Shown here: in pieces, positions 34,770 through 45,827 of the stretch
How positions within the stretch are numbered: the first letter of the stretch is position 1
Layout of the letters: each line of letters opens with the position of its first letter
Source: Primorskyibacter flagellatus
GTDB lineage: Bacteria > Pseudomonadota > Alphaproteobacteria > Rhodobacterales > Rhodobacteraceae
Length of the DNA stretch: 64,000 nt
Assembly (NCBI RefSeq): GCF_014638275.1
Contig: NZ_BMFJ01000001.1
Location: forward strand, 496,001-560,000
Direction: 5' to 3'
Position numbers and translations under genes: made by a program
Notes under the pieces: generated by a model
Told to the model about the DNA's origin: nothing
Databases searched by the model: none
What the model saw: the letters and a program-made list of their open reading frames with translations, nothing else

Positions 34770-35696
34770 ATGAAACATTTCCTGGACATCCACACCACTG
34801 ACCGGGCCGACCTGCGGCAGATGATCGACCATGCGCGCGCGATGAAGGATGCGCGCGCCGGGCGCCCCAAGGGCATGCCCGACGACGACCGGCCGCTTGC
34901 CGGGCACATGGTGGCGCTGATCTTCGAAAAGCCCTCGACCCGGACGCGTGTCTCCTTCGATGTCGGCGTGCGCCAGATGGGCGGAGAGACCATGGTGCTG
35001 TCCGGTCAGGACATGCAGCTTGGCCATGGCGAGACGATCGCCGATACGGCGCGGGTGCTGTCGCGCTATGTCGACATGATCATGATCCGGACCTTCGATG
35101 AATCCGTGGTGCAGGAGATGGCGGAATTCGCCTCCGTCCCTGTGATCAACGGGCTGACCGACCGGACGCATCCCTGCCAGATCATGGCCGACGTTATGAC
35201 CTTCGAGGAACATCGCGGCCCGATTGCCGGAAAAAAGGTTGTCTGGATGGGAGACGGCAACAACGTGTTCGCATCATGGCTGCACGCGGCGCAACAGTTC
35301 GATTTCGGCCTGACCTTCTGCGGGCCGCAGCAGCTTGATCCGGATCGGGAGTTCATGGACATGGCGCGCGATGCCGGTGTCGACGTCACGATCCAGCGCG
35401 ATCCGTGGCGCGGGGTGGACAAGGCCGATCTGGTCATCGCGGACACCTGGGTGTCGATGCATGACGCCCAATCCTCGCGCGAGCGGCGGCACAATTTGCT
35501 GCGGGCCTACCAGGTGAACGACGCGCTGATGGACGCTGCCGGACCGGAGGCGTTGTTCATGCATTGCCTGCCCGCGCACCGGGAGGAGGAGGTGACGTCC
35601 TCGGTCATGGACGGGCCGCAGTCGGTCATCTTCGACGAAGCGGAGAACCGGCTGCACGCGCAGAAGGCGGTCATGCGGTGGTGTCTCGGGGTGTGA
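34770..35696 (+). CDS. argF: Ornithine carbamoyltransferase
   Basis: Makes citrulline from ornithine and carbamoyl phosphate; 308 residues, the standard size. The carbamoyl-phosphate motif STRTR is in [15 protein letters not shown] near 50, followed by [10 protein letters not shown] (HPCQ) near 131, and the ornithine-site loop [16 protein letters not shown] near 270. It lies 92 bp after argD with the composite repeat between them. AAGACGTGACAG precedes the ATG, with no strong ribosome site. Catabolic OTCs (arcB) are similar, but pairing with argD favours biosynthesis. Confidence 0.95.
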   Translation: MKHFLDIHTTDRADLRQMIDHARAMKDARAGRPKGMPDDDRPLAGHMVALIFEKPSTRTRVSFDVGVRQMGGETMVLSGQDMQLGHGETIADTARVLSRYVDMIMIRTFDESVVQEMAEFASVPVINGLTDRTHPCQIMADVMTFEEHRGPIAGKKVVWMGDGNNVFASWLHAAQQFDFGLTFCGPQQLDPDREFMDMARDAGVDVTIQRDPWRGVDKADLVIADTWVSMHDAQSSRERRHNLLRAYQVNDALMDAAGPEALFMHCLPAHREEEVTSSVMDGPQSVIFDEAENRLHAQKAVMRWCLGV

Positions 35697-35807
35697 GATC
35701 GCCGTTTGCCGGCTGTCACCCTCGGGCTCGATACGCGGATCTTCCTGGCATGAGAACCCCGTGTCGGGCCCGGGGATGACGTGATCGCGGTCGGCACGGA
35801 CAGCGCC

Positions 35808-38249
35808 TCAGGTCCCCCTCGGTTTCGCCCTCAGCGTCGGGTCGGCCTGTGTCGGGTCCTCGGGCCATGGGTGGCGGGGGTATTTCGCGCGCATGTCCTT
35901 GCGGACGTCGGCGTAGGAGCCGCTCCAGAAGCCGGGGATGTCCGCCGTGGTCTGGATCGGGCGGCCGGCGGGGGAAAGCAGCGTGACCTTGAGCGGTGTG
36001 GTGCCGACCGAAGGGTGTGAGGTCTGGCCGAACAGCTCTTGTATGCGCAGGGAAATCTCGGGCGGATCGGAGGCGTAGTCGATCGGGATCCGCCGCCCCA
36101 AAGGCGTGGTGAACTGCGCCGGGGCGAGCCGGTCGAGCCGCTGCTGCTGATCCCAGTCCAGACGCGCCTTCAGGGCGGGCAGGATGTCGAAGCGGCGCCA
36201 CTGGCCTGCGTCCCGGATACCGGTGAGATGGGGGAGGAGCCAGTCCTCCAGCGTCTCCATCAGGTGCGCTTCGGTATGGTCGGGGAGGTTCGCGTCGTTT
36301 CCGGCAAGCCGGGCGCGGGCGAGGAAGAGGCGTGCGCCCTCGGATATGGTCAGACCGAGGTCCCGCACGCCGTCTAACATGGCGCGGGCTACCGCATCGG
36401 GCGGGGCGTCGGGCCAGGTCCGGTCGTCGAGCACCGCCGCGCCGATGCGTTCCTGCTGACGGGTCATGACGCGGCGGTCGCGTTTCGACCACTCGCAGCT
36501 TTTGGCCCAGTGGACGCGGTCGGGGAAGGCGGCACGGATTTCGGATGCGGTGATCTGGATCGCCTGCCGGATCTTCGCCTCGCGCGGGTCGCCGTCGAGA
36601 TCGGTGGTCACGAGGAAGCCCGCCTGTGCCAGTGCGTCGCCTTCGGGCAGGACCGCGCCCTTGCCGCCGGAGAGAACATAGCGCGGCTGATCGCCCTTGC
36701 GGCGTTGGCCGATTCGGTCGGGATAGGCGAGGGCAGCCATTTCCGGCAGGGGCATGGGCGGAGCGTCAGGGGAGAGGCGGGCGAGGCGCTTGGCCTCTTC
36801 GCGAATGCGGGCGATTGCGGCGCGGTCGGGGGTCCAGGGGCGGCGGTCGGCGAAGGTCTTCGGGTCGGCCACGGCCTCAATCCGCAGCGACAGGTCGGTC
36901 GGGGCGGAGCGGGGGAGCGGGTCGCGTTCGGCCAACAGCGCGGCGAGGGTTGCGGCGGGTTTTCCCGCGCGCACCAGCATATTGGCGAGACGGGGGTGGG
37001 TCGGCAGGGTGGCGAGTTTCCGGCCATGCGCAGTGATGCCGGTGGTATCGAGCGCGCCGAGGTCGGTGAGCAGCGCCTGCGCCTCCGCATAGGTGCCGGG
37101 ATTGGGCCGGGTCAGCAGAGGCACGGTGTCGGGCCCTGCGCCCCAGAGCGCGAGGTCGAGGGCGAGGGGGGCAAGGTCCGCCGTCTCGATCTCGGGCGGG
37201 GCGAAGGCGGGCAGGGCACCGTCCTCTCCCTTCGTCCAGAGGCGGTAGCAGGTGCCGGGGGCGACACGGCCCGCGCGGCCCGCGCGCTGCGTCGCTTCGG
37301 CCTTGCTGACGCGTTCGGTGACAAGGCGCGACATGCCGGAACCGGGATCGAAGCGCGACCGGCGGGCGCGGCCGGCGTCGATCACCACGCGGATGTCTTC
37401 GATCGTCAGGGAGGTTTCGGCGATGGAGGTTGCGAGGACGATTTTGCGGCCGGTCTCGGCGGGGCGGATGGCGGCGCGCTGTGCGGTCAGGGGCATGGCG
37501 CCGAAGAGTGTGTGGAGCTGGATGTCCGCGGGCAAACGGGGCTTCAGCAGAGCCTCGGTCCGGCGGATCTCTCCCTCGCCGGGTAGGAAGACGAGCACGC
37601 CGCCTGACGTTTCGGGCAGGGCGGAGAGGACGGCACCGGCGGTTGTTTCCTCGATCCGGGCGCGGCGCGGCAGGGGGCGGTCAAGTTGGCGGATGTCGAC
37701 CGGAAAGGCGCGGCCTTCGGAGGTGATAACGGGGGCATCCATCAGCGCGGCGACCGGCGCGGCGTCCAGCGTGGCGGACATGACCAGCAGGATCAGGTCG
37801 TCGCGCAGCGCCCCGGCGATTTCGAGGCAGAGGGCAAGGCCGAGGTCGGCGTTCAGGGAACGTTCGTGGAATTCGTCGAAGATCACCGCGCCGACGTCGG
37901 GCAGGTCCGGGTCGGACTGGATCATGCGGGTCAGGATGCCTTCGGTGACGACCTCGATCCGCGTGGCCTTCGACACGGCGGAATCGCCGCGGATGCGATA
38001 GCCGACGGTCTGTCCGGTTTGTTCCCCGAGGCTCTGCGCCATCCGGTCGGCACTGGCGCGGGCGGCAAGGCGGCGGGGTTCGAGCATCAGGATCCGCTGC
38101 CCGGTCAGCCCGGCGTCAAGCATGGCGAGGGGCACGCGCGTGGTCTTGCCCGCACCGGGCGGGGCCTGCAGGACGGCGCGGCCCCGGTCCCGCAGGGCGG
38201 CGATCAGGGCGGGCAGGGCGTCGTCAATGGGCAGGGCGTCGCGGATCAT
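35808..38249 (-). CDS. hrpB: ATP-dependent helicase HrpB
   Basis: A large DEAH-type RNA helicase of the HrpB family, 813 residues, cytoplasmic. Helicase motifs in order: [14 protein letters not shown] (motif I), [16 protein letters not shown] (motif II), [12 protein letters not shown] (motif III), [24 protein letters not shown] (here a conserved block) and QRAGRAGR (motif VI), followed by the HA2-like domain and the HrpB-specific C-terminal domain ([11 protein letters not shown]..., [18 protein letters not shown]). The biological role of HrpB is poorly defined in most bacteria. The gene is convergent with argF and divergent from meaB. Confidence 0.93.
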   Translation of the reverse strand: MIRDALPIDDALPALIAALRDRGRAVLQAPPGAGKTTRVPLAMLDAGLTGQRILMLEPRRLAARASADRMAQSLGEQTGQTVGYRIRGDSAVSKATRIEVVTEGILTRMIQSDPDLPDVGAVIFDEFHERSLNADLGLALCLEIAGALRDDLILLVMSATLDAAPVAALMDAPVITSEGRAFPVDIRQLDRPLPRRARIEETTAGAVLSALPETSGGVLVFLPGEGEIRRTEALLKPRLPADIQLHTLFGAMPLTAQRAAIRPAETGRKIVLATSIAETSLTIEDIRVVIDAGRARRSRFDPGSGMSRLVTERVSKAEATQRAGRAGRVAPGTCYRLWTKGEDGALPAFAPPEIETADLAPLALDLALWGAGPDTVPLLTRPNPGTYAEAQALLTDLGALDTTGITAHGRKLATLPTHPRLANMLVRAGKPAATLAALLAERDPLPRSAPTDLSLRIEAVADPKTFADRRPWTPDRAAIARIREEAKRLARLSPDAPPMPLPEMAALAYPDRIGQRRKGDQPRYVLSGGKGAVLPEGDALAQAGFLVTTDLDGDPREAKIRQAIQITASEIRAAFPDRVHWAKSCEWSKRDRRVMTRQQERIGAAVLDDRTWPDAPPDAVARAMLDGVRDLGLTISEGARLFLARARLAGNDANLPDHTEAHLMETLEDWLLPHLTGIRDAGQWRRFDILPALKARLDWDQQQRLDRLAPAQFTTPLGRRIPIDYASDPPEISLRIQELFGQTSHPSVGTTPLKVTLLSPAGRPIQTTADIPGFWSGSYADVRKDMRAKYPRHPWPEDPTQADPTLRAKPRGT

Positions 38250-38289
38250 GCGGTCTTATCGGCGAATGCGGGGGCTTATGCCAGACGGG

Positions 38290-38318
38290 TTGCCGGTGCC
38301 CGGGTGGCGGGGCATACA
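38290..38318 (+). promoter_or_regulatory. Predicted promoter of meaB
   Basis: TTGCCG (38290-38295) and CATACA (38313-38318), 17-bp spacer, about 26 bp before the meaB ATG in the hrpB-meaB divergent region. Confidence 0.5.
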
Positions 38319-38344
38319 CGGGGTCGGCCAGAGCAGGAGCGGGA

Positions 38345-39316
38345 ATGGATATCGACAGCCTTGCGGAAAAGATCGCTTCGGGCGACCGGCGGTCCCTGTC
38401 CCGCGCGATCACGCTGGTGGAATCGGGGCGCGCGGATCATCGGGCGCAGGCGGTCGCGCTGCTGGAGGCGCTGGCCGGGCGCGGACGTCAGGCGCTGCGG
38501 ATCGGGCTGTCGGGCACTCCGGGGGTTGGCAAATCGACCTTCATCGAAGCCTTCGGGATGATGCTGGTCGGGTCGGGTCTGCGGGTAGCGGTGCTGGCGG
38601 TCGATCCCTCCTCTGCCCGGTCGGGCGGGTCGATCCTGGGCGACAAGACACGGATGGAGCAGCTGAGCCGCGCGCCTGAGGCCTACATCCGCCCCTCTCC
38701 GGCGCAATCCCAGCTTGGCGGGGTTGCGCGCCGGTCGCGCGAGGCGGTGGCCCTGTGTGAGGCGGCGGGGTTCGACGTGGTGCTGGTGGAAACGGTCGGC
38801 GTCGGCCAGTCCGAGACCATGGTGGCGGAGATGACGGATCTGTTCCTGCTGCTGCTCGCGCCCGCAGGAGGGGATGAATTGCAGGGGGTCAAGCGCGGGA
38901 TCATGGAGATGGCGGACATGATCCTGGTGAACAAGGCGGATGGCGATCTGAAGGCGGCGGCGACGCGAACCTGCGCGGATTATTCCGGGGCCCTGCGGCT
39001 GCTGCGCAAGCGGGCGCAGGACCCGGAGGGGTTTCCCAAGGCCATGACCGTCTCGGCCTACGAGGGCGACGGGCTGGAAGCGGCGTGGGGCGAGATGCAG
39101 GCGCTGGCGGACTGGCGGCGCGAGGCCGGGCACTTCGACGCGCGCCGGGCTGAACAGGCGCGCTACTGGTTCCGCGAGGACGTGCGGCAGGGGCTGCTGG
39201 CCCGGCTGTCCGGCCCCGGCGTCGCGGAGGAAATGGCCCGGCTGGCCGATGCGGTCGCTGCCGGTGAGGTCACGGCAACGGCGGCGGCGGAGGAGATGCT
39301 GACCCGGCTGCGGTGA
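38345..39316 (+). CDS. meaB: Methylmalonyl-CoA mutase-associated GTPase MeaB
   Basis: G-protein chaperone that loads and protects the adenosylcobalamin cofactor of methylmalonyl-CoA mutase; 323 residues. The N-terminal helical region is followed by Walker [17 protein letters not shown] near 57-72, switch regions ([18 protein letters not shown]), [15 protein letters not shown] and the guanine-specificity NKADGD near 197. The length and the [16 protein letters not shown] tail fit MeaB/ArgK. The mutase gene itself is not in the window. AGGAGCGGG sits just before the start. A copy of the composite repeat follows the stop. Confidence 0.94.
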   Translation: MDIDSLAEKIASGDRRSLSRAITLVESGRADHRAQAVALLEALAGRGRQALRIGLSGTPGVGKSTFIEAFGMMLVGSGLRVAVLAVDPSSARSGGSILGDKTRMEQLSRAPEAYIRPSPAQSQLGGVARRSREAVALCEAAGFDVVLVETVGVGQSETMVAEMTDLFLLLLAPAGGDELQGVKRGIMEMADMILVNKADGDLKAAATRTCADYSGALRLLRKRAQDPEGFPKAMTVSAYEGDGLEAAWGEMQALADWRREAGHFDARRAEQARYWFREDVRQGLLARLSGPGVAEEMARLADAVAAGEVTATAAAEEMLTRLR

Positions 39317-39333
39317 ATGCGACGGGGACGGGA

Positions 39334-39365
39334 GCCTCCGGCGGGGATATTTTAGGCAAGATGAA
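39334..39365 (+). repeat. Composite intergenic repeat, copy 6 (core only)
   Basis: GCCTCCGGCGGGGATATTTT followed by AGGCAAGATGAA, 17 bp after the meaB stop. No GGGGC hairpin accompanies it; the rpmB promoter begins 38 bp further on. Confidence 0.7.
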
Positions 39366-39402
39366 CTCGGGGCAGAGCGCGGAAAATGGGCCGGGGCGGG
39401 TC

Positions 39403-39431
39403 TTGACGCGGCGGGGGAAGGGGCGTATCAG
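39403..39431 (+). promoter_or_regulatory. Predicted strong promoter of rpmB
   Basis: TTGACG (39403-39408) and TATCAG (39426-39431) with an exact 17-bp spacer. Transcription should start near 39438, giving a leader of about 90 nt before rpmB. Confidence 0.65.
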
Positions 39432-39446
39432 GCGCGGACTGAATTC

Positions 39447-39480
39447 GGGGCACGGCTTCTGGCGGTGCCCGTTTGTTTTC
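39447..39480 (+). promoter_or_regulatory. Hairpin plus T-rich run in the rpmB leader (possible attenuator)
   Basis: GGGCAC (39448-39453) pairs with GTGCCC (39465-39470), followed by GTTTGTTTTC. It begins about 10 nt after the predicted transcription start, a position that suits premature termination or feedback control of a ribosomal-protein gene. Confidence 0.45.
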
Positions 39481-39528
39481 CGAAAGTGGGCGCGACCCTT
39501 CGCCCCGACAAGAGACGAGGAGTGACCC

Positions 39529-39816
39529 ATGTCGCGCCGCTGCGAACTGACCGGTAAAGGCCCGATGACTGGCAACAATGTCAGCCACGCCAACAACAAG
39601 ACCCGCCGCCGGTTTCTGCCGAACCTGAACGATGTCTCCCTGCGCTCGGAAGTGCTGGGGCGGAACATCAAGCTGCGGATCTCTGCCGCTGCCCTGCGCA
39701 CGGTCGATCACCGCGGCGGCCTGGACAAGTTCCTCGCCAAGGCGAAGGACAGCGAGCTGTCCGATACCGCGCTGAAAGTTAAGAAGGAAATCGCGAAGGC
39801 TCAGGCCTCCGCCTGA
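39529..39816 (+). CDS. rpmB: Large ribosomal subunit protein bL28
   Basis: A 95-residue basic ribosomal protein of the 50S subunit. The N terminus [20 protein letters not shown] and [17 protein letters not shown] are diagnostic for alphaproteobacterial L28, including the C-terminal extension ([19 protein letters not shown]) found in this class. GACGAGGAG lies just upstream of the ATG. The gene is monocistronic, with its own promoter and leader hairpin and a terminator-like stem behind it. Confidence 0.97.
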   Translation: MSRRCELTGKGPMTGNNVSHANNKTRRRFLPNLNDVSLRSEVLGRNIKLRISAAALRTVDHRGGLDKFLAKAKDSELSDTALKVKKEIAKAQASA

Positions 39817-39838
39817 TCTCTTCGAGAATGATTTTCGC

Positions 39839-39868
39839 GGCCCTGCCTTCCAGTGGAAAGGCGGGGCC
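39839..39868 (+). terminator. Probable terminator of rpmB
   Basis: GGCCCTGCCTTCC pairs with GGAAAGGCGGGGCC around AGT (one mismatch). The following GTTGCGTTTG is only moderately T-rich. The rest of the gap up to 40102 shows no further feature. Confidence 0.6.
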
Positions 39869-40102
39869 GTTGCGTTTGATGTCGTGGCCGGACGGGTCCT
39901 GGGCCATGTCGCTGAGCTGTGGCCCGGGTGACGTGACCGCGCAGGGCCCTGGCTGGACGCGCGGGTCCGGTTGGGAGGGCAGGGCATCTGCCGAACCGGG
40001 GAAGCCGCGCGGTGGTTTTCCGATCCGGCTCGCCTATGGTGTGCCTGCCGATTCCCTGTCCGGACTCGCCGACCCACCGATTCACTCTTGAGGAGAGCCG
40101 CC

Positions 40103-40576
40103 ATGTTCATCCGAATCCTGACCTTCGCCAGTGCGGTCTTTTCTCTCGCCGGTGCCACCTCGGCCGAGATCGTCATCAATGATGCCTATGCCCGGTCTTC
40201 CGGCCCTGCGGCGATGGCCGGTGCGGCCTTCATGGAGATCGTCAACACCGGGGCGGAGGATGACCGGCTTGTCGCCGTCCGATCGGACGCTGCGAAGAAG
40301 GTGGAACTGCACACCCATATCGCCGGGGACGGCGGTGTCATGAAAATGCGGGAGGTAGAGGGTGGCTTTCCGGTGCCCGCGGGCGGACATGCCCTGCTGG
40401 CGCGGGGCGGAGATCACGTGATGTTCATGGGCCTGGCCGGTCCGTTCGAGCAGGGCGGGACCGTGCCGGTCATCCTGGTCTTCGAGAAGGCCGGGGAGAT
40501 TGCTGTCGAGATTCCGGTCGACCTGGAGCGGCAGGAGCGGGCCATGGATCATTCCAAGATGAAGCACTCGAACTGA
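40103..40576 (+). CDS. Periplasmic copper chaperone, PCu(A)C family
   Basis: Exported copper-binding protein that helps assemble the CuA or CuB centres of cytochrome oxidases. The 157-residue precursor has a signal peptide ending in ATSA near residue 20. The metal motif H(M)X10MX21HXM is readable: HTHIAGDGGVMKM near 72-84 and GDHVMFMGL near 108-116. A C-terminal His/Met tail (MDHSKMKHSN) may add copper ligands. AGGAG 8 bp upstream sets the start. It is alone on its strand and convergent with the sirtuin gene 21 bp away. Confidence 0.92.
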   Translation: MFIRILTFASAVFSLAGATSAEIVINDAYARSSGPAAMAGAAFMEIVNTGAEDDRLVAVRSDAAKKVELHTHIAGDGGVMKMREVEGGFPVPAGGHALLARGGDHVMFMGLAGPFEQGGTVPVILVFEKAGEIAVEIPVDLERQERAMDHSKMKHSN

Positions 40577-40597
40577 CGCGGGACGGACCGGGGGCGG

Positions 40598-41290
40598 CTA
40601 ACGGCCGAGCACGTCGTCCACCCAGGCCGGGACGGTTTGTGTTGCCCGGCCGAACCGGGTTTCGGCGAAGTCCGACACGACCGCGGAGGGTTCGAGGTTT
40701 ATCTCCACCGTGTGCGCCCCGGCGCGGAAGGCCTCCTGCACGAAACCCGCCGCCGGGTAGACCTGGCCAGAAGTGCCGATGGCGGCGAAGAGGGTGCAGC
40801 GGGCGAGGGCGGCGGTGATCTCCTCCATGTGGTAGGGCATCTCGCCGAACCAGACGACATCGGGTCGGGCCTCCGGGGCCGCGCAGGCGGGGCAGGGGTG
40901 ACCCGGCGACATTTCGTCCGGCGCGTCCCATCTGTGATCGCAGGCGGTGCAAAGAGCCCCGGCGAGGCGGCCGTGCATGTGGATGACAGAGGGGGAGCCC
41001 GCCGCCTCGTGCAGGCCGTCGACATTCTGGGTGATGAGCGTGACCTTTCCGCCGTAGTCGCGCTGCAGTCGGGCGATGGCCTCGTGCGCAGCGTTCGGGG
41101 CGACGGTGGCCGACCGCTGGCGGCGCATGTTGTAGAATTCGTGCACGCGGGCGGGATCGCGGGCATAGCCTTCGGGTGTGGCGAGATCGGCGATACGCAT
41201 GCTGTCCCAGAGGCCGCCGGGACCGCGATAGGTGCCCATTCCGCTTTCGGCGGAGATGCCGGCGCCGGTCAGGATGACGATGCGGTCCAT
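40598..41290 (-). CDS. cobB: NAD-dependent protein deacylase (sirtuin, CobB-like)
   Basis: Removes acyl groups from lysines using NAD+; 230 residues, cytoplasmic. NAD-binding motifs GAGISAESGMGTYRG (9-23) and TQNVDGLHEAAG, catalytic His in HMHG, and zinc cysteines in CTACDHRW and CPACAAP are intact. Y53 and R56 in FYNMRR match the Tyr-xx-Arg pair that lets class III sirtuins (SIRT5, E. coli CobB) accept succinyl and malonyl lysine, so broad deacylase activity is likely. The start at 41290 is taken because upstream in-frame sequence overlaps the divergent phosphatase gene. Confidence 0.94.
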   Translation of the reverse strand: MDRIVILTGAGISAESGMGTYRGPGGLWDSMRIADLATPEGYARDPARVHEFYNMRRQRSATVAPNAAHEAIARLQRDYGGKVTLITQNVDGLHEAAGSPSVIHMHGRLAGALCTACDHRWDAPDEMSPGHPCPACAAPEARPDVVWFGEMPYHMEEITAALARCTLFAAIGTSGQVYPAAGFVQEAFRAGAHTVEINLEPSAVVSDFAETRFGRATQTVPAWVDDVLGR

Positions 41291-41328
41291 GTTTGCCCCC
41301 TCGGTTCGCTTCGGGGTAAGGGTAGCGC

Positions 41329-41766
41329 ATGGCACCGCCGCGTCGCATCCTCTTTGTCTGTCTCGGGAATATCTGCCGGTCTCCGGCGGCGGAGGGCGTA
41401 ATGCGGGCGTTGGCCCCGGCGCTGGAACTCGACAGCTGCGGGACCGGCGGCTGGCATGTGGGCGAGGCACCATACGCCCCGATGCAGGAGGCCGCACGGG
41501 CGCGGGGCTACGATCTGTCCAGGCTTCGGGCGCGGCAGGTTTCGGCTGATGATTTCGCGCGGTTCGACCTGATCCTCTGCATGGACGGGCAGAACCTCCG
41601 GGACGTCGAGGCGATGCGACCCAAGGGGGCGGAGGTGCCGGTGCGGCTGTTCACGGATTTCGTGGAGACGGGCGAGACGGCGGTGCCGGATCCCTACTAC
41701 ACGCGCGACTTCGACGGGGCGCTCGACCTGATCGAGCGCTGTGCGCGGGGTCTGATCTCGTCGTGA
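41329..41766 (+). CDS. Low-molecular-weight protein-tyrosine phosphatase
   Basis: A 145-residue cysteine phosphatase. The P-loop CLGNICRS places the nucleophile at C11 and the arginine at R17; the general-acid aspartate is in DPYY near residue 123. Members of this family dephosphorylate tyrosine kinases of exopolysaccharide synthesis or act on small molecules; no kinase gene is nearby, so the role is open. It is divergent from the sirtuin gene with only 38 bp between start codons, so the two promoters must overlap. Confidence 0.94.
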   Translation: MAPPRRILFVCLGNICRSPAAEGVMRALAPALELDSCGTGGWHVGEAPYAPMQEAARARGYDLSRLRARQVSADDFARFDLILCMDGQNLRDVEAMRPKGAEVPVRLFTDFVETGETAVPDPYYTRDFDGALDLIERCARGLISS

Positions 41767-41773
41767 CGCGGAA

Positions 41774-41794
41774 GATGGGTGCGGCGCACCCATC
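41774..41794. repeat. Hairpin between convergent genes, GATGGGTGC arms
   Basis: Perfect 9-bp stem GATGGGTGC / GCACCCATC with loop GGC, followed by CTGC. CACCCATCCTGC recurs in the hairpin at 45388-45415, indicating a third dispersed repeat family. No T-tract. Confidence 0.6.
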
Positions 41795-41812
41795 CTGCGG
41801 TGGCACGGGTGG

Positions 41813-42115
41813 TCAGGAGCAGCTTTGCGATGCGGTGGCGCCGAAGGCCTTGTAGCGTTCCCAGAAGACCTTCTGCGTGCCGGACTTCGACATCTTGATG
41901 TCCTGCGCCATCTGCGGCTTGCGCATGATCTTGGCGGCGAGCCGCTGGTCCGACCCAGTCAGGGTGCGGTTGGCGACCTGCTGGATGCAGCCACAGAGCT
42001 GGGTGGAACTGGCCTTGCGGTCCGAGGCCATGCAGGCGCGGCTGATCGGCCCGGCCTCGGCTGCGGCGGAGGAAAGAAAAAGCGCGGCGGCTGCCGCGGC
42101 AAGCGGAAAGCGCAT
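41813..42115 (-). CDS. Small secreted protein of unknown function (100 aa)
   Basis: I do not recognise a named family. The protein has a clear signal peptide (residues 1-21, ending AEA) and a mature part of about 79 residues with four cysteines (ACMAS, LCGCI and a Cys next to the C terminus), which could form two disulfides in the periplasm. Codon use fits the surroundings. It is convergent with the phosphatase gene; the 209 bp upstream to the metallo-hydrolase gene contain no recognised signal. Confidence 0.75.
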   Translation of the reverse strand: MRFPLAAAAAALFLSSAAAEAGPISRACMASDRKASSTQLCGCIQQVANRTLTGSDQRLAAKIMRKPQMAQDIKMSKSGTQKVFWERYKAFGATASQSCS

Positions 42116-42324
42116 GATGACTGCCTTTGTCCCTTAGGGCGGTTTGTCCGCCCGATTGTTCGCGTTACGGCGCCTGCTGCGCCGGACATGACGGGACTAT
42201 GCCGAATCGGAAGATCAATTTCAACTTTTCCACAGATCGGCGCCTTCACGATCCGGCTGGCGGCGGAGATTTGCCGAAGCGTCGGCCCCGCCGGAGTGTC
42301 AGGCAGGGCCGATGCTGGATGGTG

Positions 42325-43104
42325 TCAGGCGTCCTGGCCGTACCAAGGGCCCATGCGGACCTCAACCTTCGCGGGGGAGTCCTCGACGAGGGCGGCGAAC
42401 TTCTCAGGGTCGCTGCCCTTGTAGTGGTAGGGGTAGACAACCTTGGGCGCGAATTCGGTGACGGCGTTGGCCGCCTGGTCCTCGTCCATCGTGTAGGGCA
42501 GGTTCATCGGCACGAAAGCGATGTCGATGTCTGTCAGGGCACGCATTTCCGGAATGTCCTCCGTATCGCCGGCGACGTAGACGCGCAGGCCGTCCGCGCT
42601 GAAGACATAGCCGTTGTCGCGGCCCTGCGGGTGATACTGCAGGCGGTCTTCGGTCAGGTTGTAGGCGGGCAGGGCCTGGATGGTGGTTCCGAACGCCTCG
42701 GCGTTGTCGCCGTTGGAAAGGGACTGGGTGCGGGCCTTCAGCTCCTCCGGCAGGGCTTCGAAGACGGTCGGGTTGGTGATCAGGGCGGTGTCATCCGTGG
42801 CAATCGCCGCGAGAGTTTCGGGGTCGAAGTGGTCGCCGTGATGGTGGGTGATGAGGATGAGATCAGGGGCGGGGAAGCCTTCGTAAAGCGACGCGCCGCC
42901 GACAGGGTCGTTGTAGATCGTCCCGGCGGGTGTGGTCATGACGAACGAGGCATGGGAAACCGGGTGGATCGTGATCTCGCCGTTCGCAGATTTGAAGGCA
43001 TCGCCCATGGCGTGGCTTTCGGCCATGGCGGCATAGGGACGGAACATGGTCGCTCCGGCGGTGGCGGCGGAGGCAGTGAGCAGCAGGGTGCGGCGGTTCA
43101 GCAT
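42325..43104 (-). CDS. Exported MBL-fold metal-dependent hydrolase
   Basis: A 259-residue metallo-beta-lactamase-fold protein of the UlaG-like group. It has a Tat-like or Sec signal ([17 protein letters not shown], twin Arg at 4-5) and is expected in the periplasm. The metal motif HxHxDH is [10 protein letters not shown] near residue 90; [13 protein letters not shown] near 180 carries the bridging Asp and YPYHYKGSD the last His. The ATG at 43104 is chosen because GAGGGAGA lies 6-7 bp upstream; the frame is open for 20 more codons. Substrate unknown. Confidence 0.88.
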   Translation of the reverse strand: MLNRRTLLLTASAATAGATMFRPYAAMAESHAMGDAFKSANGEITIHPVSHASFVMTTPAGTIYNDPVGGASLYEGFPAPDLILITHHHGDHFDPETLAAIATDDTALITNPTVFEALPEELKARTQSLSNGDNAEAFGTTIQALPAYNLTEDRLQYHPQGRDNGYVFSADGLRVYVAGDTEDIPEMRALTDIDIAFVPMNLPYTMDEDQAANAVTEFAPKVVYPYHYKGSDPEKFAALVEDSPAKVEVRMGPWYGQDA

Positions 43105-43217
43105 TCGGGTCTCCCTCAGGGTCATGTCCTGCGGGGGAGGTAGCGCGGAATTGCGGGGCGCCAATGCGGCGCGGTCACAAGCGCGTCAGCCGGATGTCCG
43201 GGGCGCAGCCGGCCGCG

Positions 43218-43376
43218 TCATGTGTCCGGGTCGTCGTCGCCGTAATCTTTCAGCGCCAGCTCGAGCGCCGCGCCGATCCCGGCGCCTACCGCGATCCCGG
43301 CACCGATGTTGTCCATGGCGACGCCGAAGGCGGTGCCGATGCCGATCCCGACAGCGATCCATGCGCCCATATTCAT
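43218..43376 (-). CDS. Small glycine-zipper protein (52 aa)
   Basis: A short gene whose product is [20 protein letters not shown] followed by a second Gly/Ala-rich stretch ([19 protein letters not shown]) and an acidic tail ([10 protein letters not shown]). The regular GxxxG spacing is that of glycine-zipper proteins, which pack as membrane-associated helical pairs. AAGGAGGA lies 6 bp upstream of the ATG, which strongly supports translation. It lies between the metallo-hydrolase gene and divergent lepA. Function unknown. Confidence 0.8.
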   Translation of the reverse strand: MNMGAWIAVGIGIGTAFGVAMDNIGAGIAVGAGIGAALELALKDYGDDDPDT

Positions 43377-43484
43377 CGCGTTCCTCCTTGCCCGGCGAAG
43401 ATGGGCCGGGGGGCCTGCGATTCAAACTGGGCGGCGGGATCATGCCATCTTCCACGGCTCCGAAACCTCTGCTATCTGGCGCAA

Positions 43485-45284
<1,800 letters not shown>

Positions 45285-45387
45285 AGGCTGTCTGTCGGAA
45301 CTTGACCGTTCTCGGGGCGGGCACTTTCAATAAATCACGTGGGTTGGTGGGCCGGAAGCCCACCCTACGTGGGGCTTCCGGCCTGAG

Positions 45388-45415
45388 GCAGGATGGATGA
45401 CATCACCCATCCTGC
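45388..45415. repeat. Hairpin downstream of lepA, GCAGGATGG arms
   Basis: GCAGGATGG pairs with CCATCCTGC (9 bp). Related to the hairpin at 41774-41794. A further GGTGGGC/GCCCACC stem lies just before it (about 45335-45362). No T-tract. Confidence 0.5.
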
Positions 45416-45430
45416 TGGTCTGCTGTGGTA

Positions 45431-45604
45431 TCAGACGGGGGTTCTCGACGTGTCCGCCGCGGGCGGGGGCGGGGCGTCGTAGGCGCGGGTGTTGACCGTG
45501 TAGGCGTCTTCGCTGGTGTCGGAGGTCTTGCCGGTCAGCAGGCGGGTCCAGAAGTAGATGCCGGACATCATCAGGGTCACGGGAAGGATCATGGTGCGTT
45601 GCAT
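45431..45604 (-). CDS. Small protein with a hydrophobic N terminus (57 aa)
   Basis: A short gene encoding MQRTMILPVTLMMSGIYFWT and a polar, proline-rich tail (YDAPPPPAADTSRTPV). The first 20 residues could be a membrane anchor. GAAGAGG lies about 6 bp upstream of the ATG. It is convergent with lepA and divergent from the DUF1353 gene. No family is recognised; the ribosome site and the balanced frame are the reasons for calling it. Confidence 0.65.
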   Translation of the reverse strand: MQRTMILPVTLMMSGIYFWTRLLTGKTSDTSEDAYTVNTRAYDAPPPPAADTSRTPV

Positions 45605-45827
45605 GGTGTGCCTCTTCAGGTTGGGGATGCCGGATCAATGCAGGGCAGGGCGTGGATGTTCCGCCCGGAATGCGGGGCGGAGCGGGGACCGGCGGAAAGC
45701 CTCCGAACGGGCATCGAACGACGGGGAGGACCGCCGAAACCGCAGGCAATTGCGGGTGACGCTTGCGGCAGGACGGTGGTCGTGAAAGACTTCTGCCATT
45801 CCCTTTTCGATTGTTGCGAGAGAGCCT

